A stretch of DNA of 64,000 bases from Allopontixanthobacter sediminis (GTDB lineage Bacteria > Pseudomonadota > Alphaproteobacteria > Sphingomonadales > Sphingomonadaceae). Where the stretch lies: NCBI RefSeq assembly GCF_009828115.1, contig NZ_WTYL01000003.1, positions 258,501 to 322,500 on the forward strand, written 5' to 3'. Position numbers and translations under genes: made by a program. Positions within the stretch are counted from its first letter, which is position 1. Each line of letters starts with the position of its first letter. Of the stretch, positions 57,121-64,000 are shown piece after piece. A model generated the notes under the pieces. The model had not been told where the DNA came from and did no database searches. It was given only the letters and a program-made list of their open reading frames with translations.

Positions 57121-58544
57121 GCGTCACTTCCCGAAGCCAAGCCTAAAGTCCGGCGCGCCTGCGCCACTTGTTCCCTTACCCGCTCCGGTGCGGTTCCGCC
57201 ATAGGACGCCCGCGACGCTACCGACGCATCGACCGACAGGGCGGCGAACACCCGCTCATCAATCCGCGGATCGATGGCCCGAAGTTCCTCGAGCGACAAC
57301 GCATCAAGCGCCGCACCCTTCGATTCCGCCAGCTTTACCGCCGCGCCGGTAATGTGATGCGCTTCCCGGAAGGGCACGTCCGCCTCGCGCACCAGCCAGT
57401 CCGCCAAATCCGTGGCGGTGGCGTAGCCAAGCTCCGCCGCCTGCCGCATCCGTTCGGTCCGGAAGGTCGAGTCGGCCACCATTCCGGTCATCGCGGCGAT
57501 GGATAATGCGAGCAAACTAGCGGCTTCGAAGACCGGCGGCTTGTCGTCCTGCATGTCCTTTGAATAGGCCAGCGGCAGGCCCTTCATCGTGACCATCAGC
57601 GCGGTGGCGCAACCGATGATCCGCCCAGCGTGCCCTCGTACCAATTCGGCGGCGTCGGGGTTTTTCTTCTGCGGCATGATCGAACTGCCGGTGCTGAGCG
57701 CATCGGGCAACCGGACAAATCCAAACGGCTGGCTAGCCCAGATGATGAATTCTTCCGCCAGCCGCGACAGGTGGAGCGAGCATTGCGCTGCCGCCATCAG
57801 GTAATCGAGCGCGAAATCGCGGTCCGAAACCGCATCAAGGCTGTTGCCGGTCGGTCCATCGAAGCCGAGAGCCTTGGCAGTCGCGTCGCGGTCGATCGGA
57901 AAGCCGGTCCCGGCCAAGGCAGCCGACCCGAGCGGGCATTCGTTCAGCCGCGCCCGCGCGTCGGCGAAGCGGCTGCGGTCGCGCCGGATCATTTCGTAAT
58001 AGGCCAGCAAATGGTGGCCCAGGGTGACCGGCTGCGCCGTCTGCAGGTGGGTGAAGCCGGGCATGATACTGGCGGCATGTTCGCCCGCCCGGTTGACGAG
58101 GGCGCGCTGCAGCAACTCCAGCCCGGCGTCCACCTGCTCCATCGCTTCCCGAACCCACAGGCGGAAATCGGTTGCCACCTGGTCGTTGCGGCTGCGCGCG
58201 GTGTGAAGCCGCCCGGCGACCGGGCCGATCAATTCGGCGAGCCGGCTTTCGGTGGTCATGTGGATGTCTTCAAGGTCCCAATCTTCCGGCACCCCGTCCT
58301 GCTCGTATTCCGCGGCGATCCTGTCGAGCCCGCTGGTGATCGTCGCTGCGTCGGCTGCAGTGACGATACCCTGGTTGCCGAGCATGGCGACATGCGCTTT
58401 GCTTGCCGCTATGTCCTGACGCCACAACGCCTTGTCGAACGGGATCGAGGCATTTATTTCGCGCATGATCGCGCTGGGCCCCTCGGCAAAGCGTCCGCCC
58501 CACATCTGGTTGGAGCCTTTAGTGTCCTTAAGATTTTCGCTCAC
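57117..58544 (-). CDS. argH: Argininosuccinate lyase
   Basis: Final step of arginine synthesis, argininosuccinate to arginine and fumarate. 475 residues. The start [10 protein letters not shown] is preceded by a GTG at 58544 ([13 protein letters not shown]). [39 protein letters not shown] and the signature [19 protein letters not shown] are intact. The GTG start lies 23 bp inside the 5' end of the divergent TlpA-like gene. It heads the operon argH-lptM-lysA-siroheme synthase. Confidence 0.95.
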   Translation of the reverse strand: MSENLKDTKGSNQMWGGRFAEGPSAIMREINASIPFDKALWRQDIAASKAHVAMLGNQGIVTAADAATITSGLDRIAAEYEQDGVPEDWDLEDIHMTTESRLAELIGPVAGRLHTARSRNDQVATDFRLWVREAMEQVDAGLELLQRALVNRAGEHAASIMPGFTHLQTAQPVTLGHHLLAYYEMIRRDRSRFADARARLNECPLGSAALAGTGFPIDRDATAKALGFDGPTGNSLDAVSDRDFALDYLMAAAQCSLHLSRLAEEFIIWASQPFGFVRLPDALSTGSSIMPQKKNPDAAELVRGHAGRIIGCATALMVTMKGLPLAYSKDMQDDKPPVFEAASLLALSIAAMTGMVADSTFRTERMRQAAELGYATATDLADWLVREADVPFREAHHITGAAVKLAESKGAALDALSLEELRAIDPRIDERVFAALSVDASVASRASYGGTAPERVREQVAQARRTLGLASGSDA

Positions 58545-59097
58545 GCTGCTATTGGCCCTTCCGCTGGCCGCCTGCGATAGGGAACCCGCGCCGGACGCGC
58601 AAGAACAGGGCGAGTTGGAGGGAGCAAAGGTCGGCTTGGCCGCCACCATCGACACCAGCCACGCCGGCGAATTGATGCCGGCCATCCTGCTGGACGATCC
58701 TGCGGGCCGGCAGATCAACACCGGGGCGCTTCAGGGCGGGCCGGTCCTGCTCAACCTGTGGGCCACGTGGTGCGCACCTTGCGTGGTGGAAATGCCGATG
58801 CTGGACGAGCTTGCCGGCGAATACGCAGGTGCGCTGCGGGTCATGACCGTCAGCCAGGACATGCAGGGCGCGGAAAAAGTCGAGCAATTCTTTGCTGCCA
58901 ACACATTCGAAAACCTGCAGCCCTGGCTCGATCCGGAAAATGCCCTCGGCTTCGCGATTGAAGGCGGGGTCTTGCCGACGACGGTCCTGTACGATTCGGC
59001 CGGCCGCGAGGTGTGGCGAGTCATTGGCGAATATGACTGGTCGGGCGCAGAGGCGCGCGAGGCGATAAACGACGCGATCGGTGAGGATGGTGCTTGA
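58522..59097 (+). CDS. TlpA-family thioredoxin-like lipoprotein
   Basis: 191 residues. It starts with a GTG at 58522 that has GGAG about 7 bases upstream; the signal peptide ends in lipobox LAAC. The thioredoxin domain has [21 protein letters not shown], with the CxxC at Cys84-Cys87 and a cis-Pro segment [10 protein letters not shown]. Periplasmic-facing thiol reductase/oxidase activity is expected, e.g. in cytochrome c or outer-membrane protein maturation. The 5' end overlaps the argH start on the opposite strand by 23 bp. It is followed directly by tRNA-Val. Confidence 0.9.
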   Translation: MSLRFSLTLLLALPLAACDREPAPDAQEQGELEGAKVGLAATIDTSHAGELMPAILLDDPAGRQINTGALQGGPVLLNLWATWCAPCVVEMPMLDELAGEYAGALRVMTVSQDMQGAEKVEQFFAANTFENLQPWLDPENALGFAIEGGVLPTTVLYDSAGREVWRVIGEYDWSGAEAREAINDAIGEDGA

Positions 59098-59101
59098 GGC
59101 A

Positions 59102-59177
59102 TGGTGGGCGCTGACGGGCTCGAACCGCCGACCCTCTCGGTGTAAACGAGATGCTCTACCAACTGAGCTAAGCGCCC
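59102..59177 (-). tRNA. tRNA-Val (anticodon UAC)
   Basis: Read on the minus strand, 76 nt with encoded CCA. The acceptor stem GGGCGCT pairs with AGCGCCC; the D-arm is TAGCTCAGTTGGTAGAGC; the anticodon arm CTCGTTTACACCGAG carries UAC; the T-arm has GGTTCGAGCCC. It begins 4 bp after the TlpA-like stop. No flanking repeat or integrase is seen. Confidence 0.96.
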
Positions 59178-59270
59178 AAACTTTGCGTTCGGAACAGCGC
59201 TAATAGCGGCGAAAGTTTCAAAATCAATTGCCAATGGTGAAATGATGCGCGGATCGTTAATGCGGCTGGC

Positions 59271-60251
59271 ATGACGGGCAGGCATATCAAGATTTTCGCA
59301 ACCGGCGGTACGATCGCCGGCAAAGCAGGTTCGGCGACTGGCCGGGAATACACTCCGGGTCAGATCGGGGTGGAGGAATTGCTCGCCGAGGTTGCGCGGC
59401 TGGATTTGCCGGCGCGCCTTTTCGGGACGCAGTTCGCCAGCATAGGGTCGGAGGATATCGGTCCCGCCTTATGGCACCAGCTCCACCGCGCCTGCGTGTC
59501 TGCATCGGCGGAGGACGACTGCCTTGGGATTATCATCACCCACGGGACGGACACTGCGGAGGAAACCGCGTTCCTGCTCGATCAGACCTTGCCGACTGCC
59601 AAGCCCGTGATCCTGGTTGGCGCAATGCGTCCCGCCGATGCGGTGGGCAGCGACGGAATGCGCAATTTTGCCAACGCCGTTCGGGTTGCTGCCGATGCTG
59701 AAGCGGCCGGACGCGGCGTGCTGCTGGTGATGAGCGACCACATCTTCGCCGCCCGCGATGTACGCAAGGCGCGAACTGAAGGCGTGGACGCGTTCCGCGG
59801 CTTTCCCCGCGGCCCGGTTGGCCATGTCACCCCGACGTCGCTCGAATGGTTCGGCGCGCCGTGGCGTACCGGCGAAGCGCTGCGGCTCGAATTCCATCAG
59901 AATATGCCCAAGGTTATCATTCTCTACGCCTATGCCGGGATGCCGGGCGAAGATGTCGCCGCCGCCGTGCGCAGCGGCGCGAAGGGGCTGGTACTTGCCG
60001 GTTTTGGACAGGGCAATGCGCCCGCAGAGGTTCGCAGTGCGCTGGCGCAGGCGGCCCGGACCGGTGTGCCGGTGGTGCGCGCCTCGCGAGTAGATCAGGG
60101 GCTGGTGGACCGCGAATTGGACGATGACGCGAACGGCTTCATCGCGGCCCGGGCTCTCGGTCCGCCGAAAGCGCGGGTTCTGCTGCAACTGCTGCTTGCG
60201 AACGGGATCAGCGACCCCGTTCGCATGCAGGCGGCGTTTGACCGGCGCTAA
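59271..60251 (+). CDS. Asparaginase
   Basis: L-asparaginase, 326 residues, no signal peptide, so probably cytoplasmic. The two catalytic threonines are Thr14 in TGGTIAGKAG and the one in ITHGTDTAEETAFLL; the lysine of the second site lies in RKARTEGVDAFRG-like text. VGAMRPADAVGSDGMRN is highly conserved. It resembles the bacterial type I/II asparaginase family; glutaminase side-activity cannot be judged. It converges with the reductase gene, overlapping it by 4 bp. Confidence 0.9.
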   Translation: MTGRHIKIFATGGTIAGKAGSATGREYTPGQIGVEELLAEVARLDLPARLFGTQFASIGSEDIGPALWHQLHRACVSASAEDDCLGIIITHGTDTAEETAFLLDQTLPTAKPVILVGAMRPADAVGSDGMRNFANAVRVAADAEAAGRGVLLVMSDHIFAARDVRKARTEGVDAFRGFPRGPVGHVTPTSLEWFGAPWRTGEALRLEFHQNMPKVIILYAYAGMPGEDVAAAVRSGAKGLVLAGFGQGNAPAEVRSALAQAARTGVPVVRASRVDQGLVDRELDDDANGFIAARALGPPKARVLLQLLLANGISDPVRMQAAFDRR

Positions 60252-61354
60252 GGCGTGACGAGATATTTCTCGCCGGTGCGCATGCCGCGGTAATCCAGCG
60301 CCGCTTCCTTCTCGAGCATCTGTTCGAGCGTGACCTTGCTCTTGTAGCTACTGGCGAAGGTAGTGGTCAGATTGTCCAGCACCCGCTTGCGCATCCGGAC
60401 CACGGTTTCCATTCCCGCCTTCTGCAGGAACGGCGTCAGCAGCCAGCCCGACAGGGTGAAACCGAAGCCGTAGGACGGCGTCAGGATGGTCGGGCCGAGG
60501 TCGAGTCGGCCGTAGATATACATCTTCTTCTGCTGGTCCGAGCCGTAGCGGCTGAATTCGCTCATCTTGCTGACGGCAACCTGTTCCATTGCCTTGAAAA
60601 TGGTGTCGACTGTCTTGCCGCCGCCGATCGGATCGAAGCCGAAATAGGCGTCGGTGGTGTCGATGGCGGTGCGCAGTTGGTGCATGTAATCATCGTCGGA
60701 CGAATTGACGATATGCTTCGCGCCGATACCCTTGAGGATATCCACCTGTTCCTGCTTGCGGACGATGTTGACCAGGTCGATCCCGTCTTCCTGACAGATC
60801 TTGTTGAGCATCTGGCCGAGGTTGGACGCGGCGGCGGAGTGGACGATGGCCGTGTGGCCTTCCATCCGGGCAGTTTCGACAAAGCCCAGAGCGGTCATCG
60901 GATTGACGAAAGCCGATGCCCCGTCTTCGGATGAAACGTCGCCCAGCGGCAGGCACATTGCCGCTTCGGCAATCGCATACTGGCTGAACGCGCTGCCGGG
61001 AACGCAAGCGACCCGCTGGCCGATCAGGGCCTGCGCAGCGGGATTTTCCCCTGCTTCTATTACCGTGCCCGCGCCTTCGTTGCCGACTGGCATCCGCTGG
61101 CCGTGGCGGCCCTTGGAACCGCTGAGAAACGGCTCGGGCATTTTGGCCACGATCTTGCCGGGCGAATATTCCGCATTTTCGAGGTCAGCGGCGCTGAACA
61201 GCAGCGCGAGGTCGGAAGGGTTGATCGGCGCGGCTTCCATCCGCACCAGAACCTGCGAACCCTTTGGCTGGAGAAAGGCGCTTTCCGCAACTTCCACGGT
61301 CAGCGTGCCGTCCGCTTCGAGGGTAGTGAAAATCTGTTTTCCGGTCGTGCTCAT
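60248..61354 (-). CDS. MDR family zinc-less alcohol dehydrogenase-like protein
   Basis: 368 residues, medium-chain dehydrogenase/reductase superfamily. N-terminal segment SQVLVRMEAAPINPSDLALLF and VGNEGAGTVIEAG are typical, and HTAIVHSAAASNLGQML is the NAD(P) loop area. The zinc-binding cysteines are not seen, as in quinone oxidoreductases. The substrate is unknown; the C-terminus has the uncommon ALDYRGMRTGEKYLV. The start ATG 61354 has GGAGA upstream and shares a base with the truA stop. Confidence 0.8.
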   Translation of the reverse strand: MSTTGKQIFTTLEADGTLTVEVAESAFLQPKGSQVLVRMEAAPINPSDLALLFSAADLENAEYSPGKIVAKMPEPFLSGSKGRHGQRMPVGNEGAGTVIEAGENPAAQALIGQRVACVPGSAFSQYAIAEAAMCLPLGDVSSEDGASAFVNPMTALGFVETARMEGHTAIVHSAAASNLGQMLNKICQEDGIDLVNIVRKQEQVDILKGIGAKHIVNSSDDDYMHQLRTAIDTTDAYFGFDPIGGGKTVDTIFKAMEQVAVSKMSEFSRYGSDQQKKMYIYGRLDLGPTILTPSYGFGFTLSGWLLTPFLQKAGMETVVRMRKRVLDNLTTTFASSYKSKVTLEQMLEKEAALDYRGMRTGEKYLVTP

Positions 61355-62139
61355 CAATTTCTCTCCTGATTTGCGTGTTGTTCTTCGGGGCCCTGTTCTT
61401 CGGGATAGGTGGCCTCAACGAAATAAAGTCCGTGCGGCGGTGCGTTTAGGCCGAGTTCGTGCCGGTCTGCGGCTGCGAGGGCGTGTGCAATCTGCGATTC
61501 AGACCATCGGCCCATGCCGACGAGTGCCAGGCACCCTACCATGGATCGCACCTGATGATGCAGGAAACTGCGCGCCGATGTATCGACAATTACCCATTCG
61601 CCCGCGCGGTGTACATCGAGCCGGTCGAGCGTCTTTATGGCGCTTTCGGACTGGCAATGCGCAGAACGGAAGGTGGTGAAATCATGATGCCCGACCAGGG
61701 TCTGCGCGGCGCGGTGCATTGCCTTATGATCGAGGTCCGGGCGGATGTGCCACGCCCGGTCGAGGTCGATGGTCAGCGGCGCGCGCCGGTTGCGAATACG
61801 GTACTGGTAGCTGCGCCGGACGCACGAAAAGCGTGCATGCCAATCGTCGGGTTTGGCCTCGCAGGCAATTACCGCGATCGGATCCGGTCGGACCTTGGCG
61901 TTGATTGCCTCCATCAGCCTGAACGGCGCAAAGTCCTTCGCAATATCGACGTGACACCGCATCGCGAGGGCGTGGACGCCGGAATCGGTCCTTCCGGCAG
62001 CATGGAGCGTTACCTCCTCGCCGGTGACCGAATTGATCGCCCGCTCGACCGACCGCTGGACGCTCGGCCCGTGTTTCTGCCGCTGCAGACCCTGGAAGGG
62101 GGTGCCGTGGAATTCGAGGGTAAGCGCGTAGCGGGTCAC
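61354..62139 (-). CDS. truA: tRNA pseudouridine(38-40) synthase TruA
   Basis: Modifies U38-U40 in the tRNA anticodon stem. 261 residues. The catalytic aspartate is Asp52 in [41 protein letters not shown] and [14 protein letters not shown] are conserved. The GTG start at 62139 overlaps the fmt stop by 4 bp. The C-terminus runs into the MDR gene. The three minus-strand genes form a probable operon. Confidence 0.95.
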   Translation of the reverse strand: MTRYALTLEFHGTPFQGLQRQKHGPSVQRSVERAINSVTGEEVTLHAAGRTDSGVHALAMRCHVDIAKDFAPFRLMEAINAKVRPDPIAVIACEAKPDDWHARFSCVRRSYQYRIRNRRAPLTIDLDRAWHIRPDLDHKAMHRAAQTLVGHHDFTTFRSAHCQSESAIKTLDRLDVHRAGEWVIVDTSARSFLHHQVRSMVGCLALVGMGRWSESQIAHALAAADRHELGLNAPPHGLYFVEATYPEEQGPEEQHANQERN

Positions 62140-63041
62140 GCCAGTTCGGTCCCCTCCGGCACCGACTTACCGCGAAGGAAATCGGCGGCGTCCATCACCG
62201 GCTTACCCGCCCGCTGGAGGCGCAGGGGACGCAGGGTGCCCGTCCCGCAGGCGATAGTCAGCGCACCGTCGACTGTAGTTCCGGGTGCGCCATGACTGTC
62301 AGACACTTCGGATTTCAGCACCTTGATCCGTTCGCCGTCCAGTTCGAACCATGCGCCGGGGAAGGGAGCAAAGGCGCGCACCTGGCGTTCGATTGCTTCG
62401 GCGGATAGCGAGAAGTCGATCTTCGCTTCCGCCTTGTCGACCTTGGGAGCGTAACTGGCTTCGGCGTCCTCCTGCGCAACAGGGTGCACCATGGCCAGGT
62501 CGATCAGCGTGCCGACCATCAATTGCGCACCGATTTCTGCCAGCTCCGCAGTCAGTTCGCCCGCCGTCTTGTCCTCCACCGGCGTGCGCGCTGTCGCCAG
62601 CATCGGACCGGTGTCGAGACCCGCTTCCATCTGCATGATGGTTATCCCGGTCACGGGGTCGCCCGCCAGGATCGAGCGCTGGATCGGAGCCGCGCCGCGC
62701 CAATGCGGCAGCAGCGACGCGTGGACGTTCAGGCAGCCATGTTTCGGAATGTCGAGGACCGCCTGCGGCAGGATCAAGCCATAAGCGGCCACCACCGCGA
62801 TATCCGGTTCCAGCGCGGCAAATTCTGCCTGGACCTTCGGTTCCCGTAGCGAAACCGGGCTTCGAACCTCGATCCCGCGAATCTCCGCCTCGACTTGCAC
62901 CGGTGAGGGCTGCAGCTTCTTGCCCCGGCCCGCCGGACGCGGCGGCTGGGTATAGGCGGCGACAAGTGTGTGGCCCGCTTCGTGCAGCGCGGCCAGCGTC
63001 GGCACGGCGAAGTCGGGCGTTCCCATGAAAATGATGCGCAT
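62136..63041 (-). CDS. fmt: Methionyl-tRNA formyltransferase
   Basis: Formylates initiator Met-tRNA using 10-formyl-tetrahydrofolate. 301 residues. It begins [19 protein letters not shown]. The catalytic region has [21 protein letters not shown] and [13 protein letters not shown]; the C-terminal OB-like domain starts near [11 protein letters not shown]. The deformylase gene, its functional partner, is on the other strand from 63.7 kb, separated by recR. The 53-bp gap to recR must hold divergent promoters. Confidence 0.96.
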   Translation of the reverse strand: MRIIFMGTPDFAVPTLAALHEAGHTLVAAYTQPPRPAGRGKKLQPSPVQVEAEIRGIEVRSPVSLREPKVQAEFAALEPDIAVVAAYGLILPQAVLDIPKHGCLNVHASLLPHWRGAAPIQRSILAGDPVTGITIMQMEAGLDTGPMLATARTPVEDKTAGELTAELAEIGAQLMVGTLIDLAMVHPVAQEDAEASYAPKVDKAEAKIDFSLSAEAIERQVRAFAPFPGAWFELDGERIKVLKSEVSDSHGAPGTTVDGALTIACGTGTLRPLRLQRAGKPVMDAADFLRGKSVPEGTELA

Positions 63042-63094
63042 GACTGGGTACGTCGGCCTTCCTATTGCGGGGCGCAACCCCTATCCTCGGGAAC

Positions 63095-63691
63095 ATGGCA
63101 TCGCAAGAGATCGAGACATTGGCTTCGGCGCTGGCACGGCTGCCCGGCCTCGGCCCGCGTTCCGCCCGGCGGGTGGTCCTGTGGCTGGTAAAACGGCGGG
63201 AAACCGCATTACTGCAATTGCTCGCCGCGTTGGAACAGGTGCGTGACCGGCTGGTGGAATGCCGGATTTGTGGCAATGTCGATACGCAGAATCCGTGCGG
63301 GATTTGCGCCGACCCGCGGCGCGACCAAACCTCGGTCTGCGTGGTGGAGGATGTCGCCGATCTGTGGGCGCTGGACCGGGCGAAGCTATATACCGGGCGC
63401 TACCATGTGCTGGGCGGCAAACTGTCGGCAATGGACGGAGTTCGGCCGGAAGACCTCAATATCGGTTCGCTGCTCGAACGGGTGGCATCGGGCGGGATCG
63501 ACGAAGTCGTGCTGGCCATGAACGCCACGCTGGAAGGGCAGACGACTGCGCATTATCTGGCCGAGCGACTTGAGGAATACCCGCTGCGGATCACCCAATT
63601 GGCGCACGGCTTGCCGGTCGGCGGCGAACTTGACTACCTTGACGAAGGAACGCTGGCACAGGCGCTTCGGGCCAGAAGGCCGGTAGGATAG
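63095..63691 (+). CDS. recR: Recombination protein RecR
   Basis: Recombination mediator of the RecFOR pathway. 198 residues. An N-terminal helix-hairpin-helix ([19 protein letters not shown]), a four-cysteine zinc finger ([16 protein letters not shown]) and a Toprim domain ([28 protein letters not shown] in overlapping motifs) are intact. [19 protein letters not shown] ends it. ATG 63095 is chosen over an ATG at 63065. It is divergent from fmt and followed by def after 46 bp. Confidence 0.95.
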   Translation: MASQEIETLASALARLPGLGPRSARRVVLWLVKRRETALLQLLAALEQVRDRLVECRICGNVDTQNPCGICADPRRDQTSVCVVEDVADLWALDRAKLYTGRYHVLGGKLSAMDGVRPEDLNIGSLLERVASGGIDEVVLAMNATLEGQTTAHYLAERLEEYPLRITQLAHGLPVGGELDYLDEGTLAQALRARRPVG

Positions 63692-63702
63692 CGTTCCAAC
63701 GC

Positions 63703-63736
63703 TTGCAGTGGGATACCACCCGCACTAAATAGTGCG
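63703..63736 (+). promoter_or_regulatory. Palindrome and possible leaderless promoter before def
   Basis: A perfect 16-bp palindrome (CGCACTA, AA, TAGTGCG) occupies 63721-63736 and ends one base before the def ATG. TTGCAG at 63703-63708 and TAAATA at 63726-63731, 17 bp apart, could be a weak -35/-10 pair that overlaps the palindrome, which would put the transcript start at or near the ATG. No ribosome-binding site is visible. Alternatively the palindrome is an operator or a chance repeat. Confidence 0.3.
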
Positions 63737-63737
63737 C

Positions 63738-64000
63738 ATGGCTATACGTGAGATTCTAGAAGTGCCGGACCCCCGGCTCAAAACCGTGTCGACTCCGGTC
63801 GAAAAGTTCGATGACGAGCTGAAAGTGCTGGTCGAGGACATGTTCGAAACGATGTACGACGCGCCCGGTATCGGTTTGGCAGCGATCCAGGTCGGCGTGC
63901 CCCTACGGGTGCTCGTGATCGATCTGCAGCCCGATGACCCCGACGCGGAACCGGAAGTGTGCACCGCGCACGGCGGTCATCACCACACGCACCAGCCAAC
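63738..64000 (+). CDS. def: Peptide deformylase (5' part, cut by the window end)
   Basis: First 87 residues of a peptide deformylase; removes the N-formyl group from new proteins. It begins [14 protein letters not shown] and contains motif I GIGLAAIQ (44-51) followed by [13 protein letters not shown]. Next comes an acidic DDPDAEPE stretch and a His-rich segment HGGHHHTH at 78-85 that is not typical in E. coli Def. Motifs II and III (EGCLS, HEXDH), which carry the metal ligands, lie beyond the window. Assignment is secure from the N-terminus; the gene is incomplete here. Confidence 0.9.
   Translation, partial: MAIREILEVPDPRLKTVSTPVEKFDDELKVLVEDMFETMYDAPGIGLAAIQVGVPLRVLVIDLQPDDPDAEPEVCTAHGGHHHTHQP

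Overview
The window is a 64-kb stretch of a high-GC alphaproteobacterial chromosome. Several things point to Sphingomonadales, most likely an Erythrobacteraceae-type genome: the uninterrupted mraZ-to-ftsZ cluster, hisZ near purA, a short siroheme synthase separate from the methyltransferase, the DUF934/DUF2849 sulfite-reduction operon, DAP-type peptidoglycan genes and a candidate serC RNA leader. Species assignment is inference. Nearly all of the DNA is ordinary, vertically inherited housekeeping sequence. I see no prophage, insertion sequence, CRISPR array, toxin-antitoxin pair or defence island.

Layout. 1-3.4 kb: a base-excision glycosylase (minus), then a 2Fe-2S ferredoxin, cysteine synthase and two sphingomonad-type membrane proteins (plus). 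3.8-22.7 kb: the complete division and cell wall (dcw) cluster of 16 genes on the plus strand (mraZ, rsmH, ftsL, ftsI, murE, murF, mraY, murD, ftsW, murG, murC, murB, ddl, ftsQ, ftsA, ftsZ). Most junctions share the 4-base ATGA or GTGA overlap, so translation is probably coupled. The only real gap is the 134 bp before ftsZ. 22.9-31.5 kb (plus): a TPR-SPOR protein, a YbjN protein, proC, a Bax-inhibitor-1 protein, a polyproline lipoprotein, obgE, proB and an atypical SDR.

31.5-43 kb (minus): an assimilatory sulfite-reduction operon (cobA, DUF2849, sulfite reductase, DUF934, cysH), then in genome order a mechanosensitive channel, a cystathionine beta-lyase-like enzyme, a mercaptopyruvate sulfurtransferase and a proline-rich membrane protein. 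queF on the plus strand, tRNA-Thr, a DUF429-like gene and rarA complete this stretch. 43-54.8 kb: a PadR regulator resembling NfeR behind a perfect palindrome, a four-helix membrane protein, a glycosyltransferase, serC and serA with a structured leader and REP-like hairpins, hisZ, a secreted esterase with a cysteine-rich N-terminus, an outer-membrane barrel protein, purA, an L,D-transpeptidase lipoprotein and a winged-helix regulator. 54.8-64 kb: the minus-strand operon argH, lptM, lysA and siroheme synthase; a divergent thioredoxin-like lipoprotein; tRNA-Val; an asparaginase; an MDR reductase with truA and fmt; recR; and the 5' part of def.

Functional links. Most of the window serves envelope growth: meso-DAP made with LysA is added by MurE and cross-linked by FtsI, while the TPR-SPOR protein, L,D-transpeptidase, LptM and barrel protein act at or beyond the wall. 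A second theme is sulfur: CysH and the sulfite reductase feed cysteine synthase, and CobA plus the bifunctional dehydrogenase/ferrochelatase at 54.8 kb supply siroheme. No wholly new multi-gene system is evident. The observations most worth checking are regulatory or concern domain remnants: three GANTC sites before mraZ, an inverted repeat before ftsZ, the palindrome before the NfeR-like gene, the serC leader, the decayed methyltransferase remnant in siroheme synthase, and the overlapping divergent starts of argH and the TlpA-like gene.
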